Shown: positions 21,740 to 33,277 of the stretch, piece after piece
Numbering within the stretch: position 1 is the stretch's first letter
How the letters are laid out: the number at the start of each line of letters is the position of its first letter
Source: Anaeramoeba flamelloides
Taxonomy: Eukaryota > Metamonada > Anaeramoebidae
DNA: 64,000 nt
Assembly (NCBI GenBank): GCA_027625915.1
Contig: JANTQA010000008.1
Span: forward strand, 459,001 to 523,000
Direction: 5' to 3'
The notes under the pieces: model-generated
The model's input: only the letters and a program-made list of their open reading frames with translations
Told to the model about the DNA's origin: nothing
Database searches by the model: none
Translations under genes and position numbers: made by a program

Positions 21740-22462
21740 TATTTTGAACTTTCAAGATCTGACTATTTTTTTTTCTCCATTTATGATTAAATTTATTAAA
21801 AGATTTTTTTTTTATTTCTCAAGTCTTATAAAACAATTGAAAGTCCTGGTTTTAATTTGTTGTACACTTCTGTTTGTGAAAACCACTTTTTTTATTTCAG
21901 AATCTAGAACAATATTTTTTAAAATTACTTCTCACTTTCACAGTTTCTTATCAATAGAATAAAAACAATTTCTTTTAATAGTTTCTTTTCAAAAAAACGT
22001 CTCCTTCATGGAATATTTCAAATGAATGAGAAACAAATAAAACAAAAAAGTTTTTGTTTTCTATTTTTGGAAATAATTTTTTCTCTTTTCAAAAATTAGA
22101 TTTACGATTAAAATTCGAAAAAAATTCCACTTTCTCTTTTGTTAAATTTAGTTTTCAAAAAAGCATGTTATAGTTTGTGATCTTCTCTTTGAAAAAGGAA
22201 AATGATAAAGAAATTAAGTTTTTTCCTCTTTTGTATTTCAAAAAAAAGTAAAATACTAAAATAATATCTCTCAAGTTTCGGTAAATCTAAACCGAAATTT
22301 TACTTCTTTATTCAAAATGAGTTTCATAAAAGTGACAAATAGAAATTTTTAAACTGTTCAAAAAACCTTTTTTAGACAGCAAAGAAGAAAAAACATTCAT
22401 TTTTTATTTTTCTTTTTTGTTATCAAAAACATAATTTCTTTTTTCAACAATTTTTATTTTCT
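21740..22462. other. Upstream region of the A2M-like gene
   Basis: An AT-rich flank with no separate gene; the 72-codon frame at 21744-21962 is Phe/Ile-rich, lacks similarity and starts without ATG. A possible splice acceptor (TTTTTTAG at about 22369-22376) lies upstream of the A2M start, and the frame from there to the ATG is open and hydrophobic-rich but has no ATG. An upstream exon encoding a signal peptide therefore cannot be excluded. Confidence 0.4.
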
Positions 22463-24405
22463 ATGGGAAACTTGGAAGCAAGCGAAGAACAATTCAGTGA
22501 ACCGCTAAGGTACTCTGTTCACATTTCGACTGACAAAGAAACCTACAAGCCCGGTGAGACACTGTATTGCCGTGCTGTTACTTTAGATTGTTTCACACAT
22601 AAGCCACTTGGTGATCATAGAAATTTGGGAGGGCAAGTTCTGTGTAGGATTAAGAACTCACAAGACCAAGAAATACTTAAACGTAGCTTGAAGCCACCAA
22701 ATTATGGTGTTTACTCTTTTAAGTGGGAGATTCCTAAGGACCAAAACGGAGGCGACTATACAATCGAATACTTTTTGTCCGAAGGTGTTGGAATCCCGAC
22801 CTTTGAAAGAACCTTTACTATTCGAAAGTTCCAACCAAAGCGATTCAAAACTGAATTAACTTTCAAAAAAAAAGGTTACGCTGCAGGAGAAAAGGTCAAG
22901 GCACAATTAAAAGTGGAAAGGTCTGAAGGGGGTGTCCCCGTAGGAGCCAATGTATTCTGCACTGCTCGGTTAGATGAGGAAGTGATTTATGACAATTCTG
23001 AACTGAAAGTTGATCAAGATGGCATTGTTGATGTGGAATTTGCCTTACCTGAAAAGATCAAAATCGGTGTTGGATCCTTAAACTTTGTGGTCAAAGAAGG
23101 CGGCTCCACAGAAACTGCATCCAAGACCTTGCCTGTTGTATTAAAGCAAATGGACATCAGCATTTACCCTGAAGGAGGATACCTAGTCTCCGGGCTGCCC
23201 TGTGGGGTCTATGTTGAAGCAAGAAATCTAATCACCGGTGATCCGGCAGATTTCCAGGCAATTTTAATTGAAAAAAAGCAGGAGCAAGAGCAAGAACAAG
23301 GCACTGTTGTTAAAGGGGTTGAATTCAAAACATTGCATGAAGGAAGAGGAAGATTTGAATTCACCCCAAAGCAGAACTGTAATTACTATTTAAAGCCCAC
23401 AAAGCCTAAGGGGTTGGACTTAATTCAATTGCCCCAAGCACAAGAAAGTGGAGTCAGTATTCGATTACAAGAACCAGGCATTGAAAACCGGTTTGGAAAA
23501 GAAATCAAGATTTTGGTAAACTCAAATCTCGAGCAAAAGGGCGAGATCAAAATCGCACTCTACAAAAAAGAAAAGTGTATTGTGTCGAAAGAATTGCAAA
23601 TTTTAGCTGAAGAAATACAAGTTTCTTTGGATCCTGGTCAATTCGAGGGTGCCTTAAGAATCACTGTATTTAATTCAAGTAATAATTTGCCATTATCGGA
23701 AAGATTAGTTTTTGTTCAGCCAAAGGGCAAATTACTCTTCGAGATCGAGACCGAAAAGAAAAATTATTCCCCAGGCGACACGGTCATTGTTAATATCAAG
23801 TCACTCTTAAAAAAGGGCAAGAAGGCGACTCCAAGAAAATGTCATATTTCTGTCACAGTCACTGATGACTCTGTCTACCAAATGAAGGAAAAAAGGAACA
23901 GGGCACCGAGATTACCACAAATGCATTTCCTAGAAAATGAAGTCAAGGAATTCAAAGACCCATTAAGTTATTTATTACTACAAGACGATGACAAATTTGA
24001 GAACAAGGAAAGCTTGAGCGCTGACCAAGACGATCGAGATATTAACCAAAAAATTGAACCTTCAGTTGCGATTGATTTATTATTGGGTACACAAGGGTGG
24101 AGAAGATTTATTTATTTTGAAACTAAGGAGAAATATCAAAAATTTACTGATGTTAAAGAAAAACAAAGATTGGAAAGAATGTTAAATGTTTTCTATAAGA
24201 AACCGCAATATCAGGTTGTTAAGAAATTTAAAAGGAGACATAAAAAGATGGAAAGAAGGGCACCACAAAGGATGATGGCAAAGAATGTCAATAAAAAAAA
24301 TGTCAAAATGAAAAAGAAAAAAAAAATCAAAAAGAAAAACTGCATGAAACCCAAACAACAACAACAAAAACAACCAAAAAAACCACAACAACAACAACAA
24401 AAACC

Positions 24406-24439
<34 letters not shown>

Positions 24440-24441
24440 CC

Positions 24442-24523
<82 letters not shown>

Positions 24524-26905
24524 GAAAAACCACAAGAAAAAAAGAAAGAAATTCGAAAACGAAGAAAAAAAATCGAAAAGGAAGAAATACCAAAATTAAG
24601 AGATCAACAAATATTTTTTGGTAAGATTCCACCTAGAAGAATTCAAGATAGCGCTTTCAAAATAATAGAAGCTGTACGAATGTATTCACATCAAAATAGA
24701 GAAAATTGGAATATTGAAGAAAGAATAGATTTCACTCAAACATTATTTTTTTCTGACGTTATTCGTACCGAACAAATAGGTAATAGTAGCGACTTTGGAA
24801 CAACAATTAGTTTCCAGTTAAATGATTCAATATCGTCGTTTCGAATCTTTGTTGATGGGTTCGATCCATATGGGATATTGGGCTTTTCACAATCGATGGT
24901 GATCAATTGTGTCAAGCCATTCTACATCGAGCCGAAATTGCCGAACGAGGTGAGCTTCGGCGATGAGATTTTGTTACCCGTGACCCTGGTGAACTCGCTT
25001 GGCATGGGGCTCAATAATTTAAAAGTGCAAATGAGCTTTGGCAACGATGGACTCTTGCTCGCAAAGGAAAATAGCGTTTGGGAGGGCAAGATGAAGCAGG
25101 AGGAAAGAATTGGCAAAATTTTCCCGCTCGTCGTACAGAATTGCAAACACGAAACGAGCTCGATCACCATCGAGGGCGTCAATGCCAAGCCCAAGATCAG
25201 AGATCAGGTGACAAAGGTGCTTGAGATCAAGGCGCCAGGGTTCCTCTTTGAAAGCGACTTTTCTGGGACCTTGAAGGAGAATAGCGAAACGCAGCAGTTT
25301 ATATTAAAGATGCCAGAAAGGAAGAATTATGTGCAGGATAGCCAGAAGACAACCATTTGCCTCTACCCCACAGCAAGCTCAAATATCACAGAGTCGTTGA
25401 AAAGCTTGATTAGGCGGCCATGCGGGTGCTTCGAACAAACCTCAAACACGGTGTATCCCATGGTGATGGCAATACAGTATATGAAGAGGCATGAAAAGGA
25501 TGAAGAGTCATCAGGAATCGATGAAGAGTTTATGGAAACTGCATATACGCATTTGGAATCCGGATACAAAAGACTCGTTGGATACGAGTGCTCCAAGGGC
25601 GGCTTTGAATGGTTTGGCGGAGACCCTGGGCATGAAGCATTAACCTCGATGGGGATCATGGAATTCAGCGATATGAGCAAAATTTGGGATCAGGTTGATC
25701 AAAAGATGCTCAAGCGAACCACGGATTGGATTTTGTCACGAAGAGACGAAGAAACAGGCGGGTTCAAAAGAAATTCAAAGGCATTGGATTCCTTTGGCAG
25801 AGCGCCCAAGCACACCACCGATGCATACATTGTTTGGGCACTGACCAAGGCCGGCATTGGCTACGGCGAATTGGAAAAGCAATTCGAAAAATTGGAGAAG
25901 GATTCCAAAAATGAGCATAAGGACGATTCGTATTATTTGGCCATGGTGGGATTGGCTCTCTTCAATGTTGGATTTATTGACCGCTCGAAATATTATGCAG
26001 AGGCATTAAAGGGATTTGTCGATGAGGGAAATGGCGAAGTGAAAAGATCGATCAGTTCGGTGACCAATTCAAGTGGATCAAATTTATCGGTGGAAACCAC
26101 CAGTGTTTCAGCTCTGCTCTGGATGAAACATGAGATGTTTGTGTTAGCTACACAGGCCCTGGGCTATATCAATTCAAATAACCGAGGAGGTAGGTTCGGC
26201 TCGACGCAGGCAACAGTCTTGGCATTAATGGCCATAGTTGAATTTGATAAAGAAATGACCCGGGTGAGAGAGGACGGGAAAATCGTTTTGATATTGAACG
26301 ACAAGGAGGTTGAAACACAAGAATTAACACCAAAGAGCAAAGATCCAATCGTTTTTAAAGATATCTCAAATTTGTTACTCTCTTCCGATAAGCTAGAGAA
26401 CAACATTAAATTGAAAATGATTAATGGGTGTTATTTAAACTTTTCTATTAGCAGCGAGTGCAGAGTTAAAAAACTTCCTTCAGATCAAAAAAAATGTAAT
26501 GTGCTATTAAACACTAAACTTAATGTTGAAAACAATCAAATCACAGAAGGCGAAGCCACAGAAATAAAAGTAAATTTGAAAAACAAATTACAAGAAAAGG
26601 GACAGGGCATGGTCGTTGCAATAATCGGTTTGCCTGCTGGCTTACAACCTAGATATAAAAAATTACAGGAATTGAAAAAAACCAACGTAATTTCCCATTT
26701 CGAATTATTTGGTGCAAGAGAAGTTGTGTTTTATTGGAGATGCATGGCCCCAAACCAAGAAATTGAATTCACATTCGACGTCATTGCAGAAGTACCTGGT
26801 CATTATTTTGGTGTCCCATCCAGAGCGTATGTTTATTATGACGATGATAACAAATTTTGGAATGAACCATTTGAAATTCAAATTAATCCTAAAATTATGA
26901 ATTAA
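22463..26905 (+). CDS. Alpha-2-macroglobulin-like thioester protein
   Basis: One exon of 1480 residues, the usual size of the family. Macroglobulin beta-domains are seen in order: DKETYKPGETLYCRA (about 25-39), IYPEGGYLVSGLPCGVYVEA (about 233-252), EKKNYSPGDTV, and IDLLLGTQGWRRF (about 534-546), a signature of bacterial-type A2Ms. A Lys- and Gln-rich linker (about 590-710) follows where the protease bait region normally sits. Then come VKPFYIEPKLPNEV and the thioester motif GCFEQ (Cys989, Gln992), a helical thioester domain to about 1260, and a C-terminal receptor-binding-like beta domain (PGHYFGVPSRAYVYY). Family members trap proteases by bait cleavage and thioester linkage. The visible N-terminus (MGNLEASEEQ) lacks a signal peptide, which is odd for a trap of external proteases; an undetected upstream exon is possible. 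Confidence 0.93.
24355..24523 (+). repeat. CAA trinucleotide tract (polyglutamine) in the A2M gene
   Basis: A nearly pure run of CAA codons, broken by a few CCA and AAA codons; the longest stretch is about 30 glutamines. All Gln codons are CAA, so the array is also a DNA microsatellite likely to vary in length. It codes for the centre of the putative bait-region linker. Confidence 0.9.
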
Positions 26906-29611
26906 CGCATTCCCTTATAAAAAATTATTTTGAAATTTTAATTTTTTTTTCTTACTTTCTTTATTATTTTGATATCTTTTTCTATTTTATTCCTAAAAAA
27001 ATCTAATAACAATTTCCTTCAAACTTTCTTTTAATGCTTCAATTATATTTCAATAATTTCATTAAAAAAAAAAACAATCAAGTTTAAAAACAATCAGCTT
27101 TTGAAAAGTTTTTTTTTTTTTTTTTTTTTTTAATTTAATCAAAAATATATTCGAAAGAGTCAAAAAATTCTTTTTAAAGAAGGTTTAATTCGATAATATA
27201 GTTGATAATTTTTTTTTCTTTTGATAATATTTAACCTGCTCTCGTTTGTATAAAATTATTTATACTTGATTTTCTGATAATAAATATATAAAAGTTGAAT
27301 ATTAGAATCTTAAAAAAAGAAAATTATTTTCTGAATATAATGTGACTAATAAACTTCACATTTTCTTTGAAGCCGTGTAATATATATATATATATATATA
27401 TGTTCAAAAATAAACTAAATTTCAATTTTTTGGACACAGTGTAAACTGTTGAAAGAATAACAATACCACACTTTACATTCAATTTGGAAATAATTTTGAT
27501 TTTTATAAACTATTTCATTTTTTATCTTTTTCGTTTTGTTTTCATTTCCTTTTTACTGGTTACGTAATCTGTTTCCTTAGATCAATGATTTTTTTTTTAA
27601 ATGGTTGATAGAAGGTTAGTATTAAGTTTGTTAAATTTTAAAAAATCACATATAATTAATTGATGGAATCTCATCATTTTCATCGATCAATATTTGTTGG
27701 TGAAATTTTAACAATATTACTAATACATTTTTTATTCCTCTCCTTTCATTATTTTGGAGACACTATTTTTTATTTTTTTGTTTTACAGTTTTTTCTTTTA
27801 TTTAGATAAAAATGATTACTTATAAAAACATTAATACCCAGTAACTTAAATGTGGTTTTATATTAGGTTTGTCAAAATATAATATATAGAGTTTTTTTTT
27901 TTTTTTTGTATTTTTGATTTTGGTTGTGTCCAAAGTTTTGGGATGGGGTTTATATAAATATTTCGTATTTTATTATTATTTATTTTGAAGTGGGGTTATA
28001 TATTTTCTTCTTGTGGTATTGATTAGATTTTGTTTAATAATTTTAATAAAAAATAATATTTGTCTGTATTATTGACCAATGATAGAATATAATAAGAATC
28101 TTTATTTAAGTAATATCAATGATAAATTTTCTTAGTTTAATTTATTTATAATGATATTTTTTTTTGCATTCTTTAAATTAGGATAATTATCATAAAAAAA
28201 TCGATCAAAATCTTTAACAATTTCTAGAATAGAAATAATACTTTTACAAATTTCAACATTTAGTTTTGATTTTTTTTATCAGAAGTAGAATAATATCTGT
28301 TAAAATACTACTTTTTTTTACTTTTAGAATGGTTGTTTCAACCTTCAATTTTAAATATTTTTTTTTAAATTGTAAAACAAAAAAGAAAATTTTTAAAATA
28401 TTTATTGGTTTCTCAAATCAAAAAAATGCATTTACATAAACTATTTTTCATTTTTTATAATAATAATTAAGTTTACGTCTAATTTTCAGCATTGCTTGTA
28501 AAAGTATTTATTATTAGATTTTCTCTAAATTACTTTAAGATTTGAATTTAATAATTATATGCTTCACTAGTCTGTTTATGAAAGTTGTATAAAATAGATA
28601 TTTTACAATTTTTGAGATAAATACAGAGTTTTGTATATTTACCCAGATTTTTTTAATCTTAAATATAGTATCTAATTATTTTAATATACTAATAACAATT
28701 TTAATTATAAATCCATTTGGCAAACAACAATCTTTCAAATTTAAAAATAAATTATTTTTTCAAACCAAGTATTTGTGCTCATCAAACTATTTTATATTGA
28801 AAATCCATTCATGCTCAAAAATCACAAAGGAAGTTTCGTTTAACATTACCAAAATTTGGATAAATGTATGAAACTCTTTGTTTATTTCTAAAATTGTCAA
28901 ATATCTATTTTTTACATAATTCCTTATTTACACTTGTAGTTCAAATACTTTTTTTATTCAGTTCAAAAAAAAGTGATTTTTATTTTTCAAGTAAACTATT
29001 TTCATCAAAGGTTTTCACTTGTGATGAGTGAATTGCTTGTATTTCAGGTATTGAATCGATATTTGAAGGATTAATTTATTTTGGATATTACAAAAGTGAA
29101 ATTATTTTTTAACATTTTCTTTTTTTTTTTAGATTTTTTTTTAAAATAGCAATCCATTTCTAATTTTTTTTTATAATTACAAGATGCATAGTAAATTAGT
29201 AAAAACATGTTATTCTATTGTTTTTGAAATATTGATTATGATTTTATAATAATTGTCTATTGATTTCAATTTAAATTTTTTTTGATTTTCGATTAAAGAT
29301 CAAAATGAACCTTGTTGTTTTTCTCAATAAATTTCATTAGAATTTGAACATTTCATTTTCAAGAAAATATACTGAATTATTAGTTTTCAATCAGATACAT
29401 ATTCAAACTATTCTTTGATGTGTATTATTTGTTCATTTCTTATTTGCAATTTCAAAGGTCAATTATATAAATAATAGATATTTGAAAAAAAAAAAAAAAA
29501 AAAAATGTATACTTTGTAAGAAACCAAGTTTATCATTAATATCGAAAAGATAATTTAGCAAACACCTAAGTTGTCAAAAAAAAAAAAAAAACATTTAAAG
29601 GGGTAAATCCC
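26906..29611. other. Intergenic between convergent genes, 3' part of A2M to MITE A
   Basis: A long AT-rich stretch between the A2M-like gene and the convergent RING/F-box gene. It contains an (AT)n microsatellite at about 27380-27401, a possible Tc1-like element (27408-27960, listed separately) and an A run near 29486-29505. No exon is recognised in 28000-29600. Confidence 0.5.
27408..27960. mobile_element. Possible Tc1/mariner-type non-autonomous element
   Basis: The left end reads AACTAAATTTCAATTTTTTG then GACACA. The right end, on the other strand, reads AACCCCATCCCAAAACTTTG then GACACAACC; both are preceded by TATA-like sequence. CAAAACTTTGGACAC is a typical Tc1-like terminal word. The same word (CAAAATTTGGACACACC) occurs alone at about 34684, next to another (AT)n run. 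There is no transposase, and similarity of the ends is only partial, so this is tentative. Confidence 0.4.
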
Positions 29612-30313
29612 TTAAGTGTCTAGTCATTTACCATGAATATGCTCCATACTCAAGCTGTGACCTGAGACCCAATAGGGTATTGTGAAATAGCCCTTCTTTT
29701 AGTTGACAGAATTCAAATAACAAAAAAAAAAAATTTCATTAGATCTCTATTGGCAAAAAATTCAACGAAAAAAAAATAAATTTGAAAGAGTTCTCAATTT
29801 TCAAAAAATCCAAATTTATAAAAAAAAAATTTATTTTTTATCATTTTTGATTACGAAATAGTTAAATTTCTTTAATTTGTAACAAATTGCATTCTTGAAT
29901 TGGAAAAATTAATTTAATTCGATTTAATCTGATTTGTGGTTATTTTGTAACCCTCTAAATTTGACCAAGTATGGATTATGTAACATTCTTTCCATAAAAA
30001 TAACTCATTTGAAAAATGTAAAAAAAAGAAAAAAAAATTCACTGAGATCTCAAAAAGCGTCAAAGAGCAACACTTCAAAACTGGCATAGTTGTTTTCGAA
30101 ATTGTAATTCAAAACTATTCTAATTGGAAATTGAGTGTCTATCTTAGGCGCTTTTTTATAAAAATGTACTCATCTTTGGTTGTTGATTTTTGGAGATCGA
30201 TCATACATCATAGGTTGGTTGGTTTTTGATTACTTGTTAGGTACTCAGAAAAATTACTAAAAAGTTATTTTCCATTTCAGAAAAAAAATTTTCACCGTAA
30301 TGACTAGACCCTT
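29612..30313. mobile_element. MITE family A, copy 2 (inverted relative to copy 1)
   Basis: The ends are TTAAGTGTCTAGTCATTTAC (about 29612-29631) and GTAATGACTAGACCCTTAA (about 30298-30315), a clear inverted pair. The interior is the reverse complement of 9701-10421, for example AAAAAGCGTCAAAGAG and CCAAATTTATAAAAAAAAA. A-rich runs flank both sides, which hides any target-site duplication. No coding capacity. Confidence 0.8.
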
Positions 30314-30760
30314 AAAAAAAAAAAAAAAAAAAATATATTTAAAAAAAAGACAGAATAAAAATTTTTTATTTGAATTTTAAATTGATTATTAATAATAGTA
30401 ATATGCCTTTAAGATAATTTACGTTTTTTAATATTAATAAATTAAAAAATAAGTAAACAAACACGAATAATATTTGGAAGGGTTTAAAAGGAATTAAGCT
30501 ACAAGACAAATCGATATTGAAAAAAAAAAAAATCCAGAAATATTATTAAAAAGAATAAAACATTCAGTGTTTAGTGAATAAAAAGCATTTTTTGAAGGAA
30601 TATTTTTTTGATTTTGTTATTATAGGTTTGGATAATAATTGATATGATTCAAAAAATTTTATCTAGTAAAAATTACAATAAATCTAAAAAATAACAAAAT
30701 TCATAAAAAAGGTAAAAGATTATCCAGTAAAATAAAAAAAAAAAGGCAAAATTGCGGTTA
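30314..30760. other. 3' flank of the RING/F-box gene
   Basis: AT-rich sequence with several A runs, between MITE A copy 2 and the stop codon of the minus-strand gene. No gene or named repeat is seen. Confidence 0.5.
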
Positions 30761-33277
30761 TTATTTTTTTAATAAGGATTTAATTTCTAAATCATTTTTA
30801 ATTCCTACCAAATTTGAAGTCACAATAAGTTTTTTCAAAGTATTATTTACTTTTAACATTTCAACTAAAGCATTTCCACCTTCTTGTCTTATACCATTAG
30901 AAGATATATTCAAACTAGTTAATGTTTTGTTATGGTTTTTCAGAGAATTAGCCAAAGCGACTGCGCCTTCATCCTTTGCATAATTTTGGGTAATATCTAA
31001 AGACTTGAGAGTAAAATTATTTGAGAGCCCTGTTGCCAAATGTACAACACCGTGCCCCATGAAATTCCAACTTAAGTCTAGATGCAACAAAGTATTATTT
31101 TCCGGTAAAAGGATGTTAAACATTTCGCCTAACGAATTACAAAAATTCTTACACAAGATCAATGATTCCAAATTTTGAAAGTTCATCAGTGTTACGATGA
31201 TTTCTGCAATGGTCCTCTGGTTCGAATACCTCAGCGAATCTGTCAAATTGACACAGCGTACATCGCTCACCGTATTAAAAATGTTTAACCATTCCTTTTG
31301 CCCATGGAATTTCATCCCTGTAAAATCCAAGAGGGTCCATGGCCTTTGGCTATTCCGTCTTAGTGTTTGGAATTTTGAATTAACCAACCCAATTCTAAAA
31401 AAAGAGATAACATCTAAATAATCCATTATTTCAAAGATTAATTCATCGTCTAATCTTAAGAAATCCGATCCATCAGGAGATTGCACTTCACGATCAATCC
31501 CTCGAAGCTTGAATTCTTTTTTTGATTGTATTTGATTTTCTTTTTCAATTTCAATTTCTTTTTTTGTTTCTTTTTCATTTGTTTCTGTTTTTTTATTGTT
31601 CTCAATTTTTTTTTGTTCACTTTCCTTTTCTTTTTCTTCATTTTCATTTTCGTTTTCTTTTTCTTCTGTTTTTGTTACTTTTTCTTCATTTTCTATTTGA
31701 ATTTCAATTTCTTTTTGTTCATTTTCTTTTTGTAAATTTTCATTTTGTACATTTTCTTTTTCTTCATTTTTGTTTTGTTTATTTTCTTGATTTGTATTTG
31801 CGTTTTTTTCTTCATTTTCTCTTTCTTTTTGGATTTCTGTTTTTTTTTCTTCATTTTTCTTTTGTTCATTTTCCTTTTGTTCGTTTTCCTTTTGTTTGTT
31901 TTCTTTTTCTTCATTTTTGTTTTCAATTATTTTTGGTTTGTTTTCAATTCCTTGATAATTTTTATCTTTCTTTTTGGTATTGGTTTCTTCTTTCATCTTT
32001 TGATTCTGTAATTCATTCCCTTTTTCAATTTCGATCTGTTTTTCTTTTACTGTATTATTTGCATTTTGTTTAATATTTTCTTTTTCGTTTTCAATTTCTG
32101 GTACTGTTTTTGTTTCTTTTTTAATTTCAATTTCAATTGCTTGGTTTAAAATTGTATGTGAGTTTTCTTTGACTTTCTCAGTAGTTTCTTTTTTTTCTTC
32201 TTGTACAATTTTTGGCTTTTGTTCTCCGATTTGGGTATTAATTTCCTTATTAATTTCCTTTTTGTTTTTGTTGTTTGTGTTTGTGGGTGATTGCTTATTT
32301 TGGATGCTTTGATCGGGTTTTTTAATTGGGGATTGCTTGTTTTCTGTCTGTATATACATTGGCTTTCTTTGGTTTACTGGTGACAATTTAGACTGCTGAA
32401 GTGCCTTTGTTGTTAGGTTTGGTCTCTGGGTGGGACTAAGAGGCGCGCTGTAAATTTTTATTAATTTGTTTTTTTTTGGGTCATTCTTTTTGATGGTAGG
32501 CTGTTTGTTTTGAGAAGACTTTTTTTGATAAAAGAGCTTTTTCTGGTTTTCTTTCCATTCGTTATCTGTTTCAATTAAACCTGTAATTTCCTGGAGTTGT
32601 TCAACTTCAAAGTGTAGTTTATCAATTTCATCTTGAAACATCCGAAGCATCGTTTCAGAGATTTCAGAAAACACGATAAGGCCTCTTACTTTATGGTATT
32701 TACAATCCTTTAAATGGTTGTTGTAATCCTTCCTTTGTACCACTCCCTGGCAGCCATAAATGGAATGCACACACTTCATTGGGTAGCATTGGCAAGTTTT
32801 TTCATAGTGGCTCTTTTGTTGCCCCTTTTCAATTGTGGACTGGCAAAAGGGACACAGATCTTGGGTCTTGGCGCAAGTTTTTACATGCTTATATTTTTCA
32901 TTGAAAATGATTTTTTCATCACAGCCATATGGGCATTTGATTTCCCTATACAGACACTTTTCAACATGCTCGCCGAGATCAATGAGTTTAATAGGTGATT
33001 TGCAACCATTTGTGTAATTTGGGCATTGCACATCCAAGTAACTTATTTTTTGATTAATGATTTCTGAATTAACTGAAATTTGGTATTCCTTGTTCGAAAA
33101 TGGCTGTTGACAAATTGGACAATCCTCATTGTTTTCAAACAAGTATTGAAGACACAATTTGCAAAATGTGTGTTTACAACACGAATCAATGGGTTCCTGG
33201 AAGGGTTGCTGACAAACGCTGCAAATTAAACTTTCTTCAATATTATTCGAAACAAATTTATAGTGTTTTTTAAACAT
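30761..33277 (-). CDS. RING / TRAF zinc-finger / F-box / leucine-rich-repeat fusion protein
   Basis: An 838-residue single-exon protein. Residues 19-56 form a C3HC4 RING (C19, C22, C34, H36, C39, C42, C53, C56), followed by TRAF-type zinc fingers (CPYGCDEKIIF, CPFCQSTIEKGQQKSHYEK, to about 195) and a short coiled coil (about 205-235). A long disordered Lys/Glu/Asn-rich part runs from about 240 to 590. An F-box-like segment follows (LDDELIFEIMDYLDVISFF, about 605-640). Then come four or five ribonuclease-inhibitor-type LRRs (LLHLDLSWNFMGHGVVHLA, LKSLDITQNYAKDEGAVALA, LTSLNISSNGIRQEGGNAL). The RING would recruit an E2, while F-box plus LRR normally recruit substrate to an SCF ligase, so ubiquitin ligase activity is likely. 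The C-terminal TRAF (MATH) domain is absent and replaced by F-box/LRR. Partners are unknown. Confidence 0.9.
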   Translation of the reverse strand: MFKKHYKFVSNNIEESLICSVCQQPFQEPIDSCCKHTFCKLCLQYLFENNEDCPICQQPFSNKEYQISVNSEIINQKISYLDVQCPNYTNGCKSPIKLIDLGEHVEKCLYREIKCPYGCDEKIIFNEKYKHVKTCAKTQDLCPFCQSTIEKGQQKSHYEKTCQCYPMKCVHSIYGCQGVVQRKDYNNHLKDCKYHKVRGLIVFSEISETMLRMFQDEIDKLHFEVEQLQEITGLIETDNEWKENQKKLFYQKKSSQNKQPTIKKNDPKKNKLIKIYSAPLSPTQRPNLTTKALQQSKLSPVNQRKPMYIQTENKQSPIKKPDQSIQNKQSPTNTNNKNKKEINKEINTQIGEQKPKIVQEEKKETTEKVKENSHTILNQAIEIEIKKETKTVPEIENEKENIKQNANNTVKEKQIEIEKGNELQNQKMKEETNTKKKDKNYQGIENKPKIIENKNEEKENKQKENEQKENEQKKNEEKKTEIQKERENEEKNANTNQENKQNKNEEKENVQNENLQKENEQKEIEIQIENEEKVTKTEEKENENENEEKEKESEQKKIENNKKTETNEKETKKEIEIEKENQIQSKKEFKLRGIDREVQSPDGSDFLRLDDELIFEIMDYLDVISFFRIGLVNSKFQTLRRNSQRPWTLLDFTGMKFHGQKEWLNIFNTVSDVRCVNLTDSLRYSNQRTIAEIIVTLMNFQNLESLILCKNFCNSLGEMFNILLPENNTLLHLDLSWNFMGHGVVHLATGLSNNFTLKSLDITQNYAKDEGAVALANSLKNHNKTLTSLNISSNGIRQEGGNALVEMLKVNNTLKKLIVTSNLVGIKNDLEIKSLLKK

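Larger units (their letters stand above)
19600..21740. repeat. Dispersed repeat G, copy 2, split by insertions
   Basis: About 19620-19980 and 21235-21740 together match 14690-15400. They are separated by repeat H (20030-20690) and an unrecognised open frame (20737-21075), and the right piece is further broken by a LINE end at 21349-21618. The layout shows at least two successive insertion events in an older repeat. Confidence 0.5.

Noticed and set aside
22020-22462. A hydrophobic upstream frame as a signal peptide of the A2M-like protein
   Set aside because: It has no ATG, is what chance gives in T-rich DNA, and the splice acceptor needed is unproven; kept only as a possibility in the gene entry.
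24182-24632. Minus-strand poly-Leu and poly-Val frames of about 100 codons
   Set aside because: They are the antisense readings of the CAA tract of the A2M gene.
31205-31220. A GGTTCGAAT word like a tRNA B box
   Set aside because: It lies inside the coding sequence of the LRR part, with no A box or cloverleaf around it. No tRNA was found elsewhere.
31456-32073. Long plus-strand and minus-strand frames rich in Phe/Leu or Lys opposite the RING/F-box gene
   Set aside because: They are shadows of the Lys/Glu/Asn-rich linker codons in other frames.
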